Part shown: one piece after another, positions 1 to 6,387 of the stretch
Layout of the letters: every line of letters begins with the position of its first letter
How positions within the stretch are numbered: position 1 is the first letter of the stretch
DNA from: Anaerolineales bacterium
Lineage (GTDB): Bacteria > Chloroflexota > Anaerolineae > Anaerolineales > Villigracilaceae
DNA: 9,328 bases
NCBI GenBank assembly: GCA_025938055.1
Contig: JAICQC010000174.1
Coordinates: 1-9,328 of the forward strand
Reading direction: 5' to 3'
Notes under the pieces: model-generated
Databases searched by the model: none
Told to the model about the DNA's origin: nothing
What the model saw: the letters and a program-made list of their open reading frames with translations, nothing else
Translations under genes and position numbers: made by a program

Positions 1-53
1 CAGAGAATCGAGGAAAACAACCTTCTGTACAGGTCCTTTGCTTGTAATGTCAT
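1..53 (-). CDS. possible 5' end of a minus-strand gene, cut by the window edge
   Basis: Reading the minus strand leftward from an ATG at 51-53, the frame stays open to the window edge and would encode 17 residues beginning MTLQAKDLYRR. A TATAAT hexamer lies on the same strand at 127-132, about 75 bases upstream, but no good -35 partner and no clear Shine-Dalgarno sequence are present. The position just past a terminator for the neighbouring minus-strand operon makes a new gene start plausible. The plus strand is also open in one frame from 1 to 159, so the tail of a plus-strand gene cannot be excluded. The family is not recognisable from so short a piece. Confidence 0.2.
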   Translation of the reverse strand, partial: MTLQAKDLYRRLFSSIL

Positions 54-157
54 TTTAAACTCGGGCGCCCAACTCGGATGCCAACCCCTGAAACTCAATC
101 GTATAAAGAAAAATCATTCCGGAGAAATTATACCGCGCAGAATCCATCGACTCCCTT

Positions 158-192
158 AAGTCAAACAACCCCCTGCGGGGGTTGTTTGACTT
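158..192 (-). terminator. hairpin terminator after the SHOCT/DUF4097 operon
   Basis: A perfect 16-bp stem (158-173 paired with 177-192) closes on a 3-base TGC loop; five G:C pairs lie next to the loop and A/T-rich pairs at the base. It begins 42 bases past the stop of the last operon gene. Neither strand has a long T-run after the stem, so it may act as a weak or bidirectional terminator. The 235 bases around it hold no convincing gene. Confidence 0.65.
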
Positions 193-234
193 GCAAACAC
201 GCTGTCAATCTATGTAAGTCAGGCTGCTTGGCAC

Positions 235-615
235 TTACTCCACATAAATCTCTACGTGCTCCCCATCCTCTTCATCGGTGACGTCAATGATTTTGCCGGT
301 CATCCCGGTACGCACCGCGTCCATGACATTGGACATGTCCACACCCTCGACCTCCGGGGCAAAGTGGGCACCAATCTTCATCCCGGCATCCACCAGCGCC
401 AGGGGAATCTGCACTGAAGCCTTCGAACGCCCCGTGCGGATATCGGTCACACGGATGCGCAGCCAGCGCGGCCCACCAGACATGCCCGGCGGGCGGGGCG
501 GCGTCGGCACGCGCTTCTCACTTAAAGCCGAAAGCAATTTCGTCCCTTCCTCCACGCTCAGTTTCCCCTCTTCGATCATTTTCAAAATTTTCATTCGTTC
601 TTCAGAACTAGCCAC
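235..615 (-). CDS. small SHOCT-like domain protein, last gene of the operon
   Basis: A 126-residue soluble protein with no signal peptide or membrane helix. Residues 1-34 form a SHOCT-like helical pair (SSEERMKILKMIEEGKLS then VEEGTKLLSAL), as found at the N-terminus of YvlB/LiaX-type proteins. A proline linker (VPTPPRPP, 36-43) follows, then a C-terminal domain of about 75 residues ending EDGEHVEIYVE. That C-terminal domain resembles the end of the preceding gene's product (WL..V, PL.L, EDGEHV.VY). The start is GTG: it is preceded by AAGGAGG with 6-base spacing, while an overlapping ATG is out of frame. It follows the upstream gene by 11 bases and is probably translationally coupled. Role unknown; it may be a soluble partner of the neighbouring membrane protein. 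Confidence 0.85.
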   Translation of the reverse strand: MASSEERMKILKMIEEGKLSVEEGTKLLSALSEKRVPTPPRPPGMSGGPRWLRIRVTDIRTGRSKASVQIPLALVDAGMKIGAHFAPEVEGVDMSNVMDAVRTGMTGKIIDVTDEEDGEHVEIYVE

Positions 616-629
616 ATTACACCTCCTTA
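613..629 (-). promoter_or_regulatory. Shine-Dalgarno site overlapping the upstream stop codon
   Basis: On the minus strand the upstream TAA stop (627-629) forms the beginning of TAAGGAGG, so the ribosome site of the downstream gene contains the stop codon of the upstream one. The spacer to the GTG start is 6 bases. The arrangement favours termination-reinitiation coupling and fixes the GTG as the start. Confidence 0.7.
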
Positions 630-1250
630 CCCGATGTAGACCTGCACGTGTTCGCCATCTTCATTGTCGTTGGCATTGATGATGAGAGGTGCACCAGATT
701 TCCCGGTCGCATCCAGGATCTGGATGATCTCATCCACATTTGTATTTTTCATACCGCGGATGTTGTGACCGAACGTGCGCAGGATCCAGGCAGTCAGACC
801 CAGCGGCAACGGAAAGCCGAGGGTGATGTTTCTGGGCCAGTCCCGCGCGTGACGCCGGTCCACGTTGACATATAACCATTTCGAGCTCTGTCCTGCTGCG
901 CCCAGGGTGATCAACAACACCCCCAACAATAAGGGAACCAATAAGCAAAAGAACCAGAAGCTCATCCCTGCACGTTCCTGAACGGAATAAATCCCCCATG
1001 CACTCAAGACAGCAATGAAGACACCGATCCACAATGGGATCATGGCGAAGCGCCGGGCACGTGCCCTGACCTCTTCGAACTCTGGCGCCTCACCGCTCGC
1101 GCTGCCAGAGCCTGTTCCCGTATCAAGGACATCGACCCCAGCCTCGGGTGAATCTTCCTCGAGGGCGCGCATTAGCGTGGCGGCTTGCTCGGCTGAGATC
1201 CTGCCGTCCTGCACCATCTGCAGAATTTTCCTGCGTTCTTCAGAGGACAT
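627..1250 (-). CDS. two-helix membrane protein with N-terminal SHOCT-like domain
   Basis: A 207-residue protein. Residues 1-31 are a SHOCT-like module (MSSEERRKILQMVQDGRISA, then EQAATLMRAL). A low-complexity acidic/Gly-Ser stretch (about 32-60) follows. Two hydrophobic segments at about 69-90 and 97-120 are separated by a short turn, giving a membrane hairpin with both ends probably cytoplasmic. The C-terminal domain (about 124-207) ends EDGEHVQVYIG and resembles the C-terminal domain of the next gene's product. The ATG shares its A with the preceding TAA stop (TAATG), and GGAAGGAGG lies just upstream, so translation is coupled. Function is not known; the layout suggests a membrane anchor that receives the SHOCT-containing neighbours. 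Confidence 0.85.
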   Translation of the reverse strand: MSSEERRKILQMVQDGRISAEQAATLMRALEEDSPEAGVDVLDTGTGSGSASGEAPEFEEVRARARRFAMIPLWIGVFIAVLSAWGIYSVQERAGMSFWFFCLLVPLLLGVLLITLGAAGQSSKWLYVNVDRRHARDWPRNITLGFPLPLGLTAWILRTFGHNIRGMKNTNVDEIIQILDATGKSGAPLIINANDNEDGEHVQVYIG

Positions 1251-2350
1251 TATTTGCCTCCTTCCAGAGCACTTAGCAATTCCTCCGCCTGTTCAGCCGT
1301 GATCTTCTTTTCAGCCAGCATCTTCAAGACAGCCATCCGCTCCTCTTCCGCCACGGGCTCGAAGGGTGGAGAAGGAGGCGTGGGAACACCCTTGGGACCC
1401 ACCTCCCAGTTCCAGCGTCCCACCTTTACATTTCCGCGCCAGCGGCGCGCCTGTCGCTCGGCATGGCGTTCCACGCGGCGGGCGGCTTCTTCGGCGCGTT
1501 TTGCTGCGCGGGCGGTCGCCTGTTCCACCTGGCGTGAGATTCGCTCGCCAAACCCGGACCAGTCAAAATTCATACCGGCAAAATTTCCAAAGTCCTCTGC
1601 TGAGTTGCCTGCCTCCGCATTATTTGTCACACGGATGTCGCCACCGGCACTCAGACTAATACTTGCAGTACCTTCACCGAGCACAAGCACTCTCTCAGTG
1701 ATTTCCCCTTGATTTTCAACTCCGGGCCAATCTACATTGATTTCATCGCCATTCATGGACAGAGTGACATTGGCATCGGGCTTCAGGACGAGCAGAATGT
1801 CATCACCTGCTGTGATGGAATAGGCGCCGTCTGCTCTTGGCTCGAGGTAGACCACCACGTCCTCACCGACATTGACCTTGACGTTCCCGCGCGCGCCGCG
1901 CAAAGCCAGGTCATCTGCCACCGATTCAAGCGTGACATTCCCCTCCACGTCGCGGATCGAAACATCTCCGCCAACTGTTTTCACATAAAGGTTTCCTTTG
2001 GCACTGCGCAGGCTGAAATCCGCATGGATCGTATCGATCGCCACAGAACCAACATCACGGACGGAAAGATCGTGACTGATCTCCTTGATCTCAATGTTTC
2101 CCATCACGCCGCGCAACGCCATATCCCCACCAACTCGTTCGATGAACAGCGACCCGTCTCGGGGAATGCGCAAAGAAACATCGTCTGTACAGGAAAAGGC
2201 GACTTCCTCGCCATTGTGTTCCAGCGTAAGCTCATCCTCATCTGTCTTAATGAGGATCTCCTCCCCGTCCCAACCGACCACGCTCAGGTCGCCGTCGATG
2301 GAGTTGATCGTGACCCGTGGAATCCTGCCAGCAGAAATAATTTTGGACAT
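1250..2350 (-). CDS. DUF4097-type beta-repeat protein with C-terminal SHOCT-like domain
   Basis: A 366-residue protein with no signal peptide or membrane helix, so probably cytoplasmic or on the inner membrane face. Residues 1-240 are DUF4097-like beta-rich sequence. Between 74 and 162 there are five consecutive units of 17-18 residues of the type GGDVSIRDVEGNVTLESV, as expected for a right-handed beta-helix or roll. A strongly charged Ala/Arg/Glu helix (about 268-305) is likely coiled coil. It is followed by a proline linker (VPTPPSPP, 322-329) and a SHOCT-like module (335-363). LiaX- and YvlB-type proteins combine the same two domains, with the SHOCT-like part at the N-terminus. SD GGAGG lies about 10 bases before the ATG. 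It starts 4 bases past the regulator's stop. Likely role: sensing or scaffolding in envelope stress (inference). Confidence 0.85.
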   Translation of the reverse strand: MSKIISAGRIPRVTINSIDGDLSVVGWDGEEILIKTDEDELTLEHNGEEVAFSCTDDVSLRIPRDGSLFIERVGGDMALRGVMGNIEIKEISHDLSVRDVGSVAIDTIHADFSLRSAKGNLYVKTVGGDVSIRDVEGNVTLESVADDLALRGARGNVKVNVGEDVVVYLEPRADGAYSITAGDDILLVLKPDANVTLSMNGDEINVDWPGVENQGEITERVLVLGEGTASISLSAGGDIRVTNNAEAGNSAEDFGNFAGMNFDWSGFGERISRQVEQATARAAKRAEEAARRVERHAERQARRWRGNVKVGRWNWEVGPKGVPTPPSPPFEPVAEEERMAVLKMLAEKKITAEQAEELLSALEGGK

Positions 2351-2354
2351 GAAT

Positions 2355-2738
2355 CTATTCCTCCTCGCCGCGCAGCAAACGCATCGCTTCGTCGGCAGAG
2401 ATCTTTCCCAATTCCAGATCCTCCAACACTGTGCTCCGTTTTTCCGGACTGATCTCGACTACTTCATCCTTACCAGGTTCAAAGCCGAGGGTGCGAATCA
2501 CTTCATGCAGACGGTTTCGAATGGTCGGGTAGGAAAGACCCAGTTCCTGCTCCATACGGTTGATCTTTCCCTCGCATCGTACAAAGGTAACGATAAAGTC
2601 CAGATGTTCGGCTGTTAGATGAGAAAACGGACCGCCTGTGAACTGTCCTTCGACCGAGGTATCACAGGACGGGCAATGCAGGCGGGTGACCATTAATTCT
2701 GAACGACAGACAGGACAACGAGTGGGTGCAGCGTACAT
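2355..2738 (-). CDS. DUF2089 family zinc-ribbon/HTH regulator
   Basis: A 127-residue protein matching the DUF2089 layout. A zinc ribbon comes first, with CPVC (Cys8, Cys11) and CPSC (Cys22, Cys25). A helix-turn-helix region follows at about 55-85 (CEGKINRMEQELGLSY, then PTIRNRLHEVIRTLGF). The last 27 residues (STVLEDLELGKISADEAMRL region) are a SHOCT-like module equivalent to those in the three following genes. SD AGGAG is about 8 bases before the ATG. It is the first gene of the minus-strand operon and is probably its transcriptional regulator. The palindrome upstream of the promoter is a candidate binding site, but that link is inference. Confidence 0.88.
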   Translation of the reverse strand: MYAAPTRCPVCRSELMVTRLHCPSCDTSVEGQFTGGPFSHLTAEHLDFIVTFVRCEGKINRMEQELGLSYPTIRNRLHEVIRTLGFEPGKDEVVEISPEKRSTVLEDLELGKISADEAMRLLRGEEE

Positions 2739-2854
2739 AAAGATCTCCTAAAACCATTATCGAGAAGGTTTATAATCAAAACCATCGTGACAACTATCCA
2801 AGTGACAGGGCTTTTGTCGTATGAATTTTGAACGATTCACAAGCCTCTAGAAAT

Positions 2855-2882
2855 ATTATAGGCGAATATTTGAATTTGTCAA
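2855..2882 (-). promoter_or_regulatory. consensus sigma70-type promoter of the DUF2089 operon
   Basis: On the minus strand a perfect TTGACA (2877-2882) and a perfect TATAAT (2855-2860) are separated by 16 bases. Transcription would start near 2848 and leave an mRNA leader of about 110 bases before the DUF2089 ATG. Such a strong promoter suggests that the operon is held in check by a repressor. Confidence 0.8.
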
Positions 2883-2919
2883 GGAATTTATCAATTTTAT
2901 TCATTTGTCTTACAGATAA

Positions 2920-2935
2920 TTGATAAAATTATCAA
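2920..2935. promoter_or_regulatory. palindromic operator candidate TTGATAA-AA-TTATCAA
   Basis: A perfect 7-bp inverted repeat with a 2-base spacer lies in the AT-rich region between the divergent DUF2089 operon and corA. A third TTATCAA half-site occurs at 2888-2894, six bases behind the operon's -35 box. The spacing suits a dimeric DNA-binding protein acting on either promoter. The DUF2089 protein is the obvious local candidate. No convincing -35/-10 pair for corA is visible here. AT-richness makes chance palindromes more likely. Confidence 0.4.
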
Positions 2936-2987
2936 AAATCATAAAGAAAATTACGAATCTTGGAATTATCCCTGAACCGAGGTGTGG

Positions 2988-3974
2988 ATGATACGTTCAC
3001 TTTACTATGTGCCTGGAGAGTCCATCCGAAAGGACGTGCCCGCGTCTGAGTTTCCTCAGTTGGTCGGGAATCCGCAGGGGTTGTTATGGGTCGATTTTGC
3101 GAACGAACCTCCTGAGAACTGCCTCCCTATTCTGCAGGGGTTCAACTTCCATCCACTGGCAATCGATGATGCATTGCGAGAAACACATGTTCCGAAACTG
3201 GATGACTGGGGGGAATACTTATACATTGTGCTGAACTATATGCGTACAAACACCAACGGGGAAGCCTGGGAAACAGAAGTAGATGAGCTGGATGTCTTCC
3301 TGGGGGAAAACTATGTTGTCACCCATCATGATCATCCGATCGCGGCTGTTGATGAGACCTGGGCTGCCTGCCAGCGTGACATACGTAATGTACAGGACGG
3401 CGCCGACCACATTCTTTACCGGATCGTGGACAATCTCGTAGCGGGATACATGCCTACCGTTGAAAAAATTGACCAGGCGATCGATCTGATCGAAGATCAG
3501 ATCTTTGACCGTCCTTCGCCCCGGACTCTCGAGAAACTGTTTGCACTCAAGCGTGTCCTGCTGGCAATGAGGCGGATCATCCTTCCGCAGCGCGAAGTGC
3601 TGAACAAGCTTGCCCGCGACGACTATCATGTGATCGACCCGAAAGACCGCATCTTCTTCCGTGATATTTACGATCATCTCGTGCGCCTGCACGACCTGAA
3701 TGAAAGCCTGCGCGATCTGGTCGGCGGCGCGTTGGACACCTATTTATCTGTCATCAACAATCGTATGAATGAAGTCATGAAAACGCTGACCATTATTACT
3801 ACACTGTTCATGCCGCTCACGTTTGTGACAGGTTTTTTTGGAATGAATTTTTTTCAGCCGCCCGGCACATTGGACAACTGGACGACCACCCCGGCTTTCT
3901 ACCTTGTGTTAGCTATAAACATCCTGCTGCCGATCAGCATGTACATCTGGATGCGCCGCCGTACCTGGGTGTAA
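2988..3974 (+). CDS. corA: CorA family magnesium/divalent-metal transporter
   Basis: A 328-residue member of the CorA metal ion transporter family, a homopentameric inner-membrane channel for Mg2+ (some members carry Co2+ or other divalent cations). The N-terminal cytoplasmic alpha/beta domain is followed by a long helical stalk (about 125-260). Two membrane helices close the protein (about 266-284 and 302-320), with the signature GMN at 285-287 (FFGMNF) at the end of the first. The basic C-terminus RRRTWV is typical. I chose the ATG at 2988 because GAGG lies 5 bases before it; the in-frame GTG at 2982 would overlap that site. It is divergent from the DUF2089 operon. No terminator separates it from lexA, only 21 bases before lexA's own promoter. 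Confidence 0.93.
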   Translation: MIRSLYYVPGESIRKDVPASEFPQLVGNPQGLLWVDFANEPPENCLPILQGFNFHPLAIDDALRETHVPKLDDWGEYLYIVLNYMRTNTNGEAWETEVDELDVFLGENYVVTHHDHPIAAVDETWAACQRDIRNVQDGADHILYRIVDNLVAGYMPTVEKIDQAIDLIEDQIFDRPSPRTLEKLFALKRVLLAMRRIILPQREVLNKLARDDYHVIDPKDRIFFRDIYDHLVRLHDLNESLRDLVGGALDTYLSVINNRMNEVMKTLTIITTLFMPLTFVTGFFGMNFFQPPGTLDNWTTTPAFYLVLAINILLPISMYIWMRRRTWV

Positions 3975-3995
3975 CAAAACTCCCCTTCACAAAGC

Positions 3996-4024
3996 TTGAC
4001 ACAGAACAGACGTTCGGTTATCAT
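3996..4024 (+). promoter_or_regulatory. lexA promoter
   Basis: TTGACA (3996-4001) and TATCAT (4019-4024) are separated by an ideal 17-base spacer. The start point would be near 4031, about 50 bases before the lexA ATG. The spacer contains the SOS box, the classic arrangement for LexA autorepression. Confidence 0.85.
4004..4015 (+). promoter_or_regulatory. SOS box (LexA operator) GAAC-AGAC-GTTC
   Basis: The sequence matches the Gram-positive-type LexA operator GAAC-N4-GTTC exactly and lies between the -35 and -10 boxes. Bound LexA would block its own promoter. I saw no second copy in the window, so the other genes here show no sign of direct SOS control. Confidence 0.88.
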
Positions 4025-4082
4025 TCATAGCACAAATGAGCGAAGAATGCTCATATGCCCAGGAGATGGGCAGGAGGCAGCT

Positions 4083-4769
4083 ATGATGATGGTTCGTAAA
4101 AGCAAAGGTCTCGGAGAACGTCACCAGAGGATCCTCGATTTCCTTCAGGAATATCAGCGCGAGAACAGGTATCCTCCCTCAATTCGTGAAATCGGTGAGA
4201 AAACTGGTATTTCATCCACATCTGTGGTGAATTATTACCTGGATCAGCTCGAGAAAAGAGGGTTGATCCAGCGCGACCGCAAAATCTCACGAGGTGTGCG
4301 CCTCTCGGGTAGCAACGGTTTTGCGGATACCCTGCGTATTCCCATTCTGGGTCCCATTGCAGCGGGTCTCCCCCTCCCGGAGCTTGATCCCACCATCAGC
4401 TACATGACCGACAGCGAAGCCAACGCGGTGGATATCGCCCGCAGTCTCCTTCCCTCGAAGGAAAAGGGCGATGGCTTGTTTGCTCTCGAAGTCCAGGGAG
4501 AATCAATGATCGATGCCATGATCAATGATGGAGACATTGTTGTCCTCAGGCAGGCGACGGATGCACGCAATGGCGAAATGGTCGCCGTCTGGCTGCCACG
4601 CGATAACGAAGCGACCCTGAAATACTTCTTCAAGGAAAAGGACCGTTACCGCCTCCAGCCTGCCAACCCCACCATGAAGCCAATCTTCATCAAGAAGAGT
4701 GAGCCGTTGGAGATCAAAGGCAAGGTTGTCATGGTCATCCGCAGGATGGACAAACCCCTGGCTGCCTAG
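4083..4769 (+). CDS. lexA: LexA repressor, SOS response regulator and self-cleaving protease
   Basis: A 228-residue LexA. The winged helix-turn-helix spans about 10-75 (PPSIREIGEKTGISSTSVVN is the recognition region). The S24 peptidase domain follows: self-cleavage site Ala94-Gly95 (GPIAAG), nucleophile Ser141 (GESM) and general base Lys180 (ATLKYF). All catalytic parts are present, so RecA-stimulated autocleavage is expected. Three ATG codons occur in a row at 4083, 4086 and 4089; AGGAGG ends 5 bases before the first, which I chose, though the second is equally possible. An upstream in-frame TTG at 3996 is the -35 box and is not a start. LexA is autoregulated through the SOS box in its promoter. 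A terminator follows the stop. Confidence 0.95.
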   Translation: MMMVRKSKGLGERHQRILDFLQEYQRENRYPPSIREIGEKTGISSTSVVNYYLDQLEKRGLIQRDRKISRGVRLSGSNGFADTLRIPILGPIAAGLPLPELDPTISYMTDSEANAVDIARSLLPSKEKGDGLFALEVQGESMIDAMINDGDIVVLRQATDARNGEMVAVWLPRDNEATLKYFFKEKDRYRLQPANPTMKPIFIKKSEPLEIKGKVVMVIRRMDKPLAA

Positions 4770-4790
4770 TATTAATGGAATGAAATGTAG

Positions 4791-4818
4791 GAGACGACCG
4801 AATTGGGTCGTCTCTTTT
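4791..4818 (+). terminator. intrinsic terminator of lexA
   Basis: A 9-bp stem GAGACGACC/GGTCGTCTC (4791-4799 with 4806-4814) with a 6-base loop is followed at once by TTTT. It starts 22 bases past the lexA stop. Confidence 0.85.
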
Positions 4819-4845
4819 GATTCATCAGGATCAGGGCGATATAAT
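4817..4845 (+). promoter_or_regulatory. promoter of the small ABM-like gene
   Basis: TTGATT (4817-4822) and a perfect TATAAT (4840-4845) are 17 bases apart. The -35 box begins inside the T-run of the lexA terminator, so the two elements share bases. Transcription would begin near 4852, about 33 bases before the ATG. Confidence 0.8.
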
Positions 4846-4884
4846 TCAATAGCAGATCTCGAAACATATCAAGGAGAAATTCAA

Positions 4885-5190
4885 ATGTATGGAACGATTG
4901 CACGCTTCCGCATAAAGCCTGGTGTCAAGGATGAATTTATCAAAGCTATGGATGGTTTTGGTGAGGCAGTCATCGCCGGCTGGGTGGCAGATTACTATTT
5001 TCAGATGGAAAACGACTCTGACGAGTTTTATCTGGTCGCAATCTTCAAGGACAAGGAAACATATACGGCGAACGCAGACAGCGCGGAACAACACGAACGC
5101 TATTTGGTCTTCCGATCTTTTCTGGTGGATGATCCCGAATGGCACGATGGGTTCATCCTATCGGCAACAGGTCCGGGAGCTGGAAAATAA
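4885..5190 (+). CDS. small dimeric alpha/beta-barrel (ABM-like) protein
   Basis: A 101-residue protein with the pattern of the antibiotic biosynthesis monooxygenase/dimeric ferredoxin-like barrel superfamily. It opens with a beta strand (MYGTIARFRIKPG), then a helix (VKDEFIKAMDGFGEA), then strands carrying YYFQ and EFYLVAIF, and then a helix with EQHERYLVFRSFL. These proteins range from small oxygenases and haem-degrading enzymes to enzymes with no known substrate, and no catalytic signature identifies which applies here. AAGGAG lies 8 bases before the ATG; the open frame reaching back to 4699 overlaps lexA and its terminator and has no start signal. It is monocistronic, between its own promoter and a terminator. 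Cellular role unknown. Confidence 0.75.
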   Translation: MYGTIARFRIKPGVKDEFIKAMDGFGEAVIAGWVADYYFQMENDSDEFYLVAIFKDKETYTANADSAEQHERYLVFRSFLVDDPEWHDGFILSATGPGAGK

Positions 5191-5206
5191 CGGCTGAGAC
5201 TAACGC

Positions 5207-5237
5207 AAAAAACGGCTCGCTTGAAGCGAGCCGTTTT
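5207..5237. terminator. bidirectional terminator between convergent genes
   Basis: A 12-bp stem AAAACGGCTCGC/GCGAGCCGTTTT (5209-5220 with 5226-5237) has a 5-base loop. On the plus strand it ends in TTTT, serving the ABM-like gene. On the minus strand it ends in six Ts (complement of 5207-5212), serving the VWA gene that stops at 5246. Confidence 0.88.
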
Positions 5238-5245
5238 CCAATTTA

Positions 5246-6385
5246 TTATTTACTTAATTTGATTCTTCCTCTTGCAGGAGATTGGGGAGACCTATCAATA
5301 GAGGGACGGCTACCGGGTTTAGCTTTAGGAATACTGCTGAATGCCCGTCTGCCAAGGTTGAACAACATCGGAACAAACAGTAAAACCAAGAGTCCTACCA
5401 GGATGACAGCAAACAGAGTCCAGGATCGGCTCGAGACCTCCGGCAAAACGCCGCCAGGATTGTACTGTCCTTCGGTAGATACCGCAGCATTTGTCAGGGC
5501 GACGGTAAGACTGCGGTTTACACCATCTCGTAGCGTGGAAGGTGAGACATATGTGATTCGGTACTCACTTTGAAGCACACGACCCTGCTGTTGATACAAA
5601 CCCTTTAGCGCCTCGGTATCGGTCGCAAAACCGTAGATTCCACCAGCGCGTTCCGCCAGGGATTTCAGTGCAGCCTCGTCGAGTCCCGCCTGCCCCGCAG
5701 TGCCCACATCTCCAAAGCCAATCGCAGAGATTGTGAGTCCGCTCTCGCCGATTCCGTTGATCACATCCTCGAGCGTGCTCTGACTTTTGTTATCCAGTCC
5801 GTCGGTGAGAACAATGACCGCTTTTCGCCCGGAGACGCTTTCCAGCGCTTTTTCTGCTTCCATCAAGGCGTTATACATCGCGGTATCGCTGCCCGTTTTT
5901 AGTCCATCGATGGCACTGATCAAGACGGCTTTATCGGTTGTAATGGGCTGGATGGTGTATACCTGTGTGTCATAGGCGATCAAACCAGCCTGATCGCCGG
6001 AGCGCAATTGATTGATATAACTCTTCTCAACTTCTTTTGCAGCCGTCAGCTTGTCGTTTTTGTCCATGCTGCCGGAGATATCCATCACCAGCATAGTTGT
6101 CACGGGGATGGGCTGCTCCCCAACCGCTTCTCCTCCGCCTTGAACATCCACCGGCTGCATCATCTGTCCGTTCTCAGAGATCTGGATCGTGGCAGGGTCC
6201 ACGCCCACGGGCTCGCCAGCCGCATTCGTTACAGAAACATACACCGTGACGTTTGGAAACTTTGAATTATCGACCTGTGTAATGCGGATCTGCGGCGATT
6301 CACCCTGCGCTGAGACTGCCGCGAAGGGACACGCGCTGAACGCGAGCAGCAGCAGAATCGTCATGATATAGTTTAATTTGCGCAT
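5246..6385 (-). CDS. secreted, membrane-anchored VWA domain protein
   Basis: A 379-residue protein. A signal peptide (basic MRKLNY, hydrophobic core, probable cleavage after VSA27) precedes a beta-sandwich-like region (about 30-85). A von Willebrand factor A domain (about 95-275) follows with an intact MIDAS: DISGS at 102-106, Thr168 and Asp195 (LTDG). One transmembrane helix at about 322-343 is followed by a short basic cytoplasmic tail rich in Ser/Pro. VWA domains bind ligands through a divalent metal, so this one should act outside the cytoplasmic membrane. A Cys at 19 recalls a lipobox but has Phe at -3, so lipidation is unlikely. It starts 2 bases after the FHA gene's stop, with its ribosome site (GAGAGGAGA) inside that gene, and it ends the operon. 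Confidence 0.9.
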   Translation of the reverse strand: MRKLNYIMTILLLLAFSACPFAAVSAQGESPQIRITQVDNSKFPNVTVYVSVTNAAGEPVGVDPATIQISENGQMMQPVDVQGGGEAVGEQPIPVTTMLVMDISGSMDKNDKLTAAKEVEKSYINQLRSGDQAGLIAYDTQVYTIQPITTDKAVLISAIDGLKTGSDTAMYNALMEAEKALESVSGRKAVIVLTDGLDNKSQSTLEDVINGIGESGLTISAIGFGDVGTAGQAGLDEAALKSLAERAGGIYGFATDTEALKGLYQQQGRVLQSEYRITYVSPSTLRDGVNRSLTVALTNAAVSTEGQYNPGGVLPEVSSRSWTLFAVILVGLLVLLFVPMLFNLGRRAFSSIPKAKPGSRPSIDRSPQSPARGRIKLSK

Positions 6386-6387
6386 GG

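Noticed and set aside
278..679. Plus-strand open frame opposite the small SHOCT-like gene
   Set aside because: It is antisense to two coupled genes with good ribosome sites and has no start signal or family resemblance.
1709..2452. Long plus-strand open frame (247 codons) opposite the DUF4097 gene
   Set aside because: It has no ribosome site, its translation shows no recognisable pattern, and it covers a minus-strand gene with clear domain repeats. It is a by-product of the opposite strand's codon usage.
3996..4082. Longer LexA starting at TTG 3996
   Set aside because: The TTG is part of the -35 box, the SOS box would lie inside the coding region, and the AGGAGG site points to 4083.
4699..4884. 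Longer start for the ABM-like protein
   Set aside because: It would overlap the end of lexA, the terminator and the promoter. The ATG at 4885 has an AAGGAG site and begins the first beta strand of the fold.
5246..6385. VWA protein as a lipoprotein (Cys19)
   Set aside because: The residue three before the Cys is Phe and the hydrophobic core ends near a good signal peptidase I site; a C-terminal membrane helix already anchors the protein.
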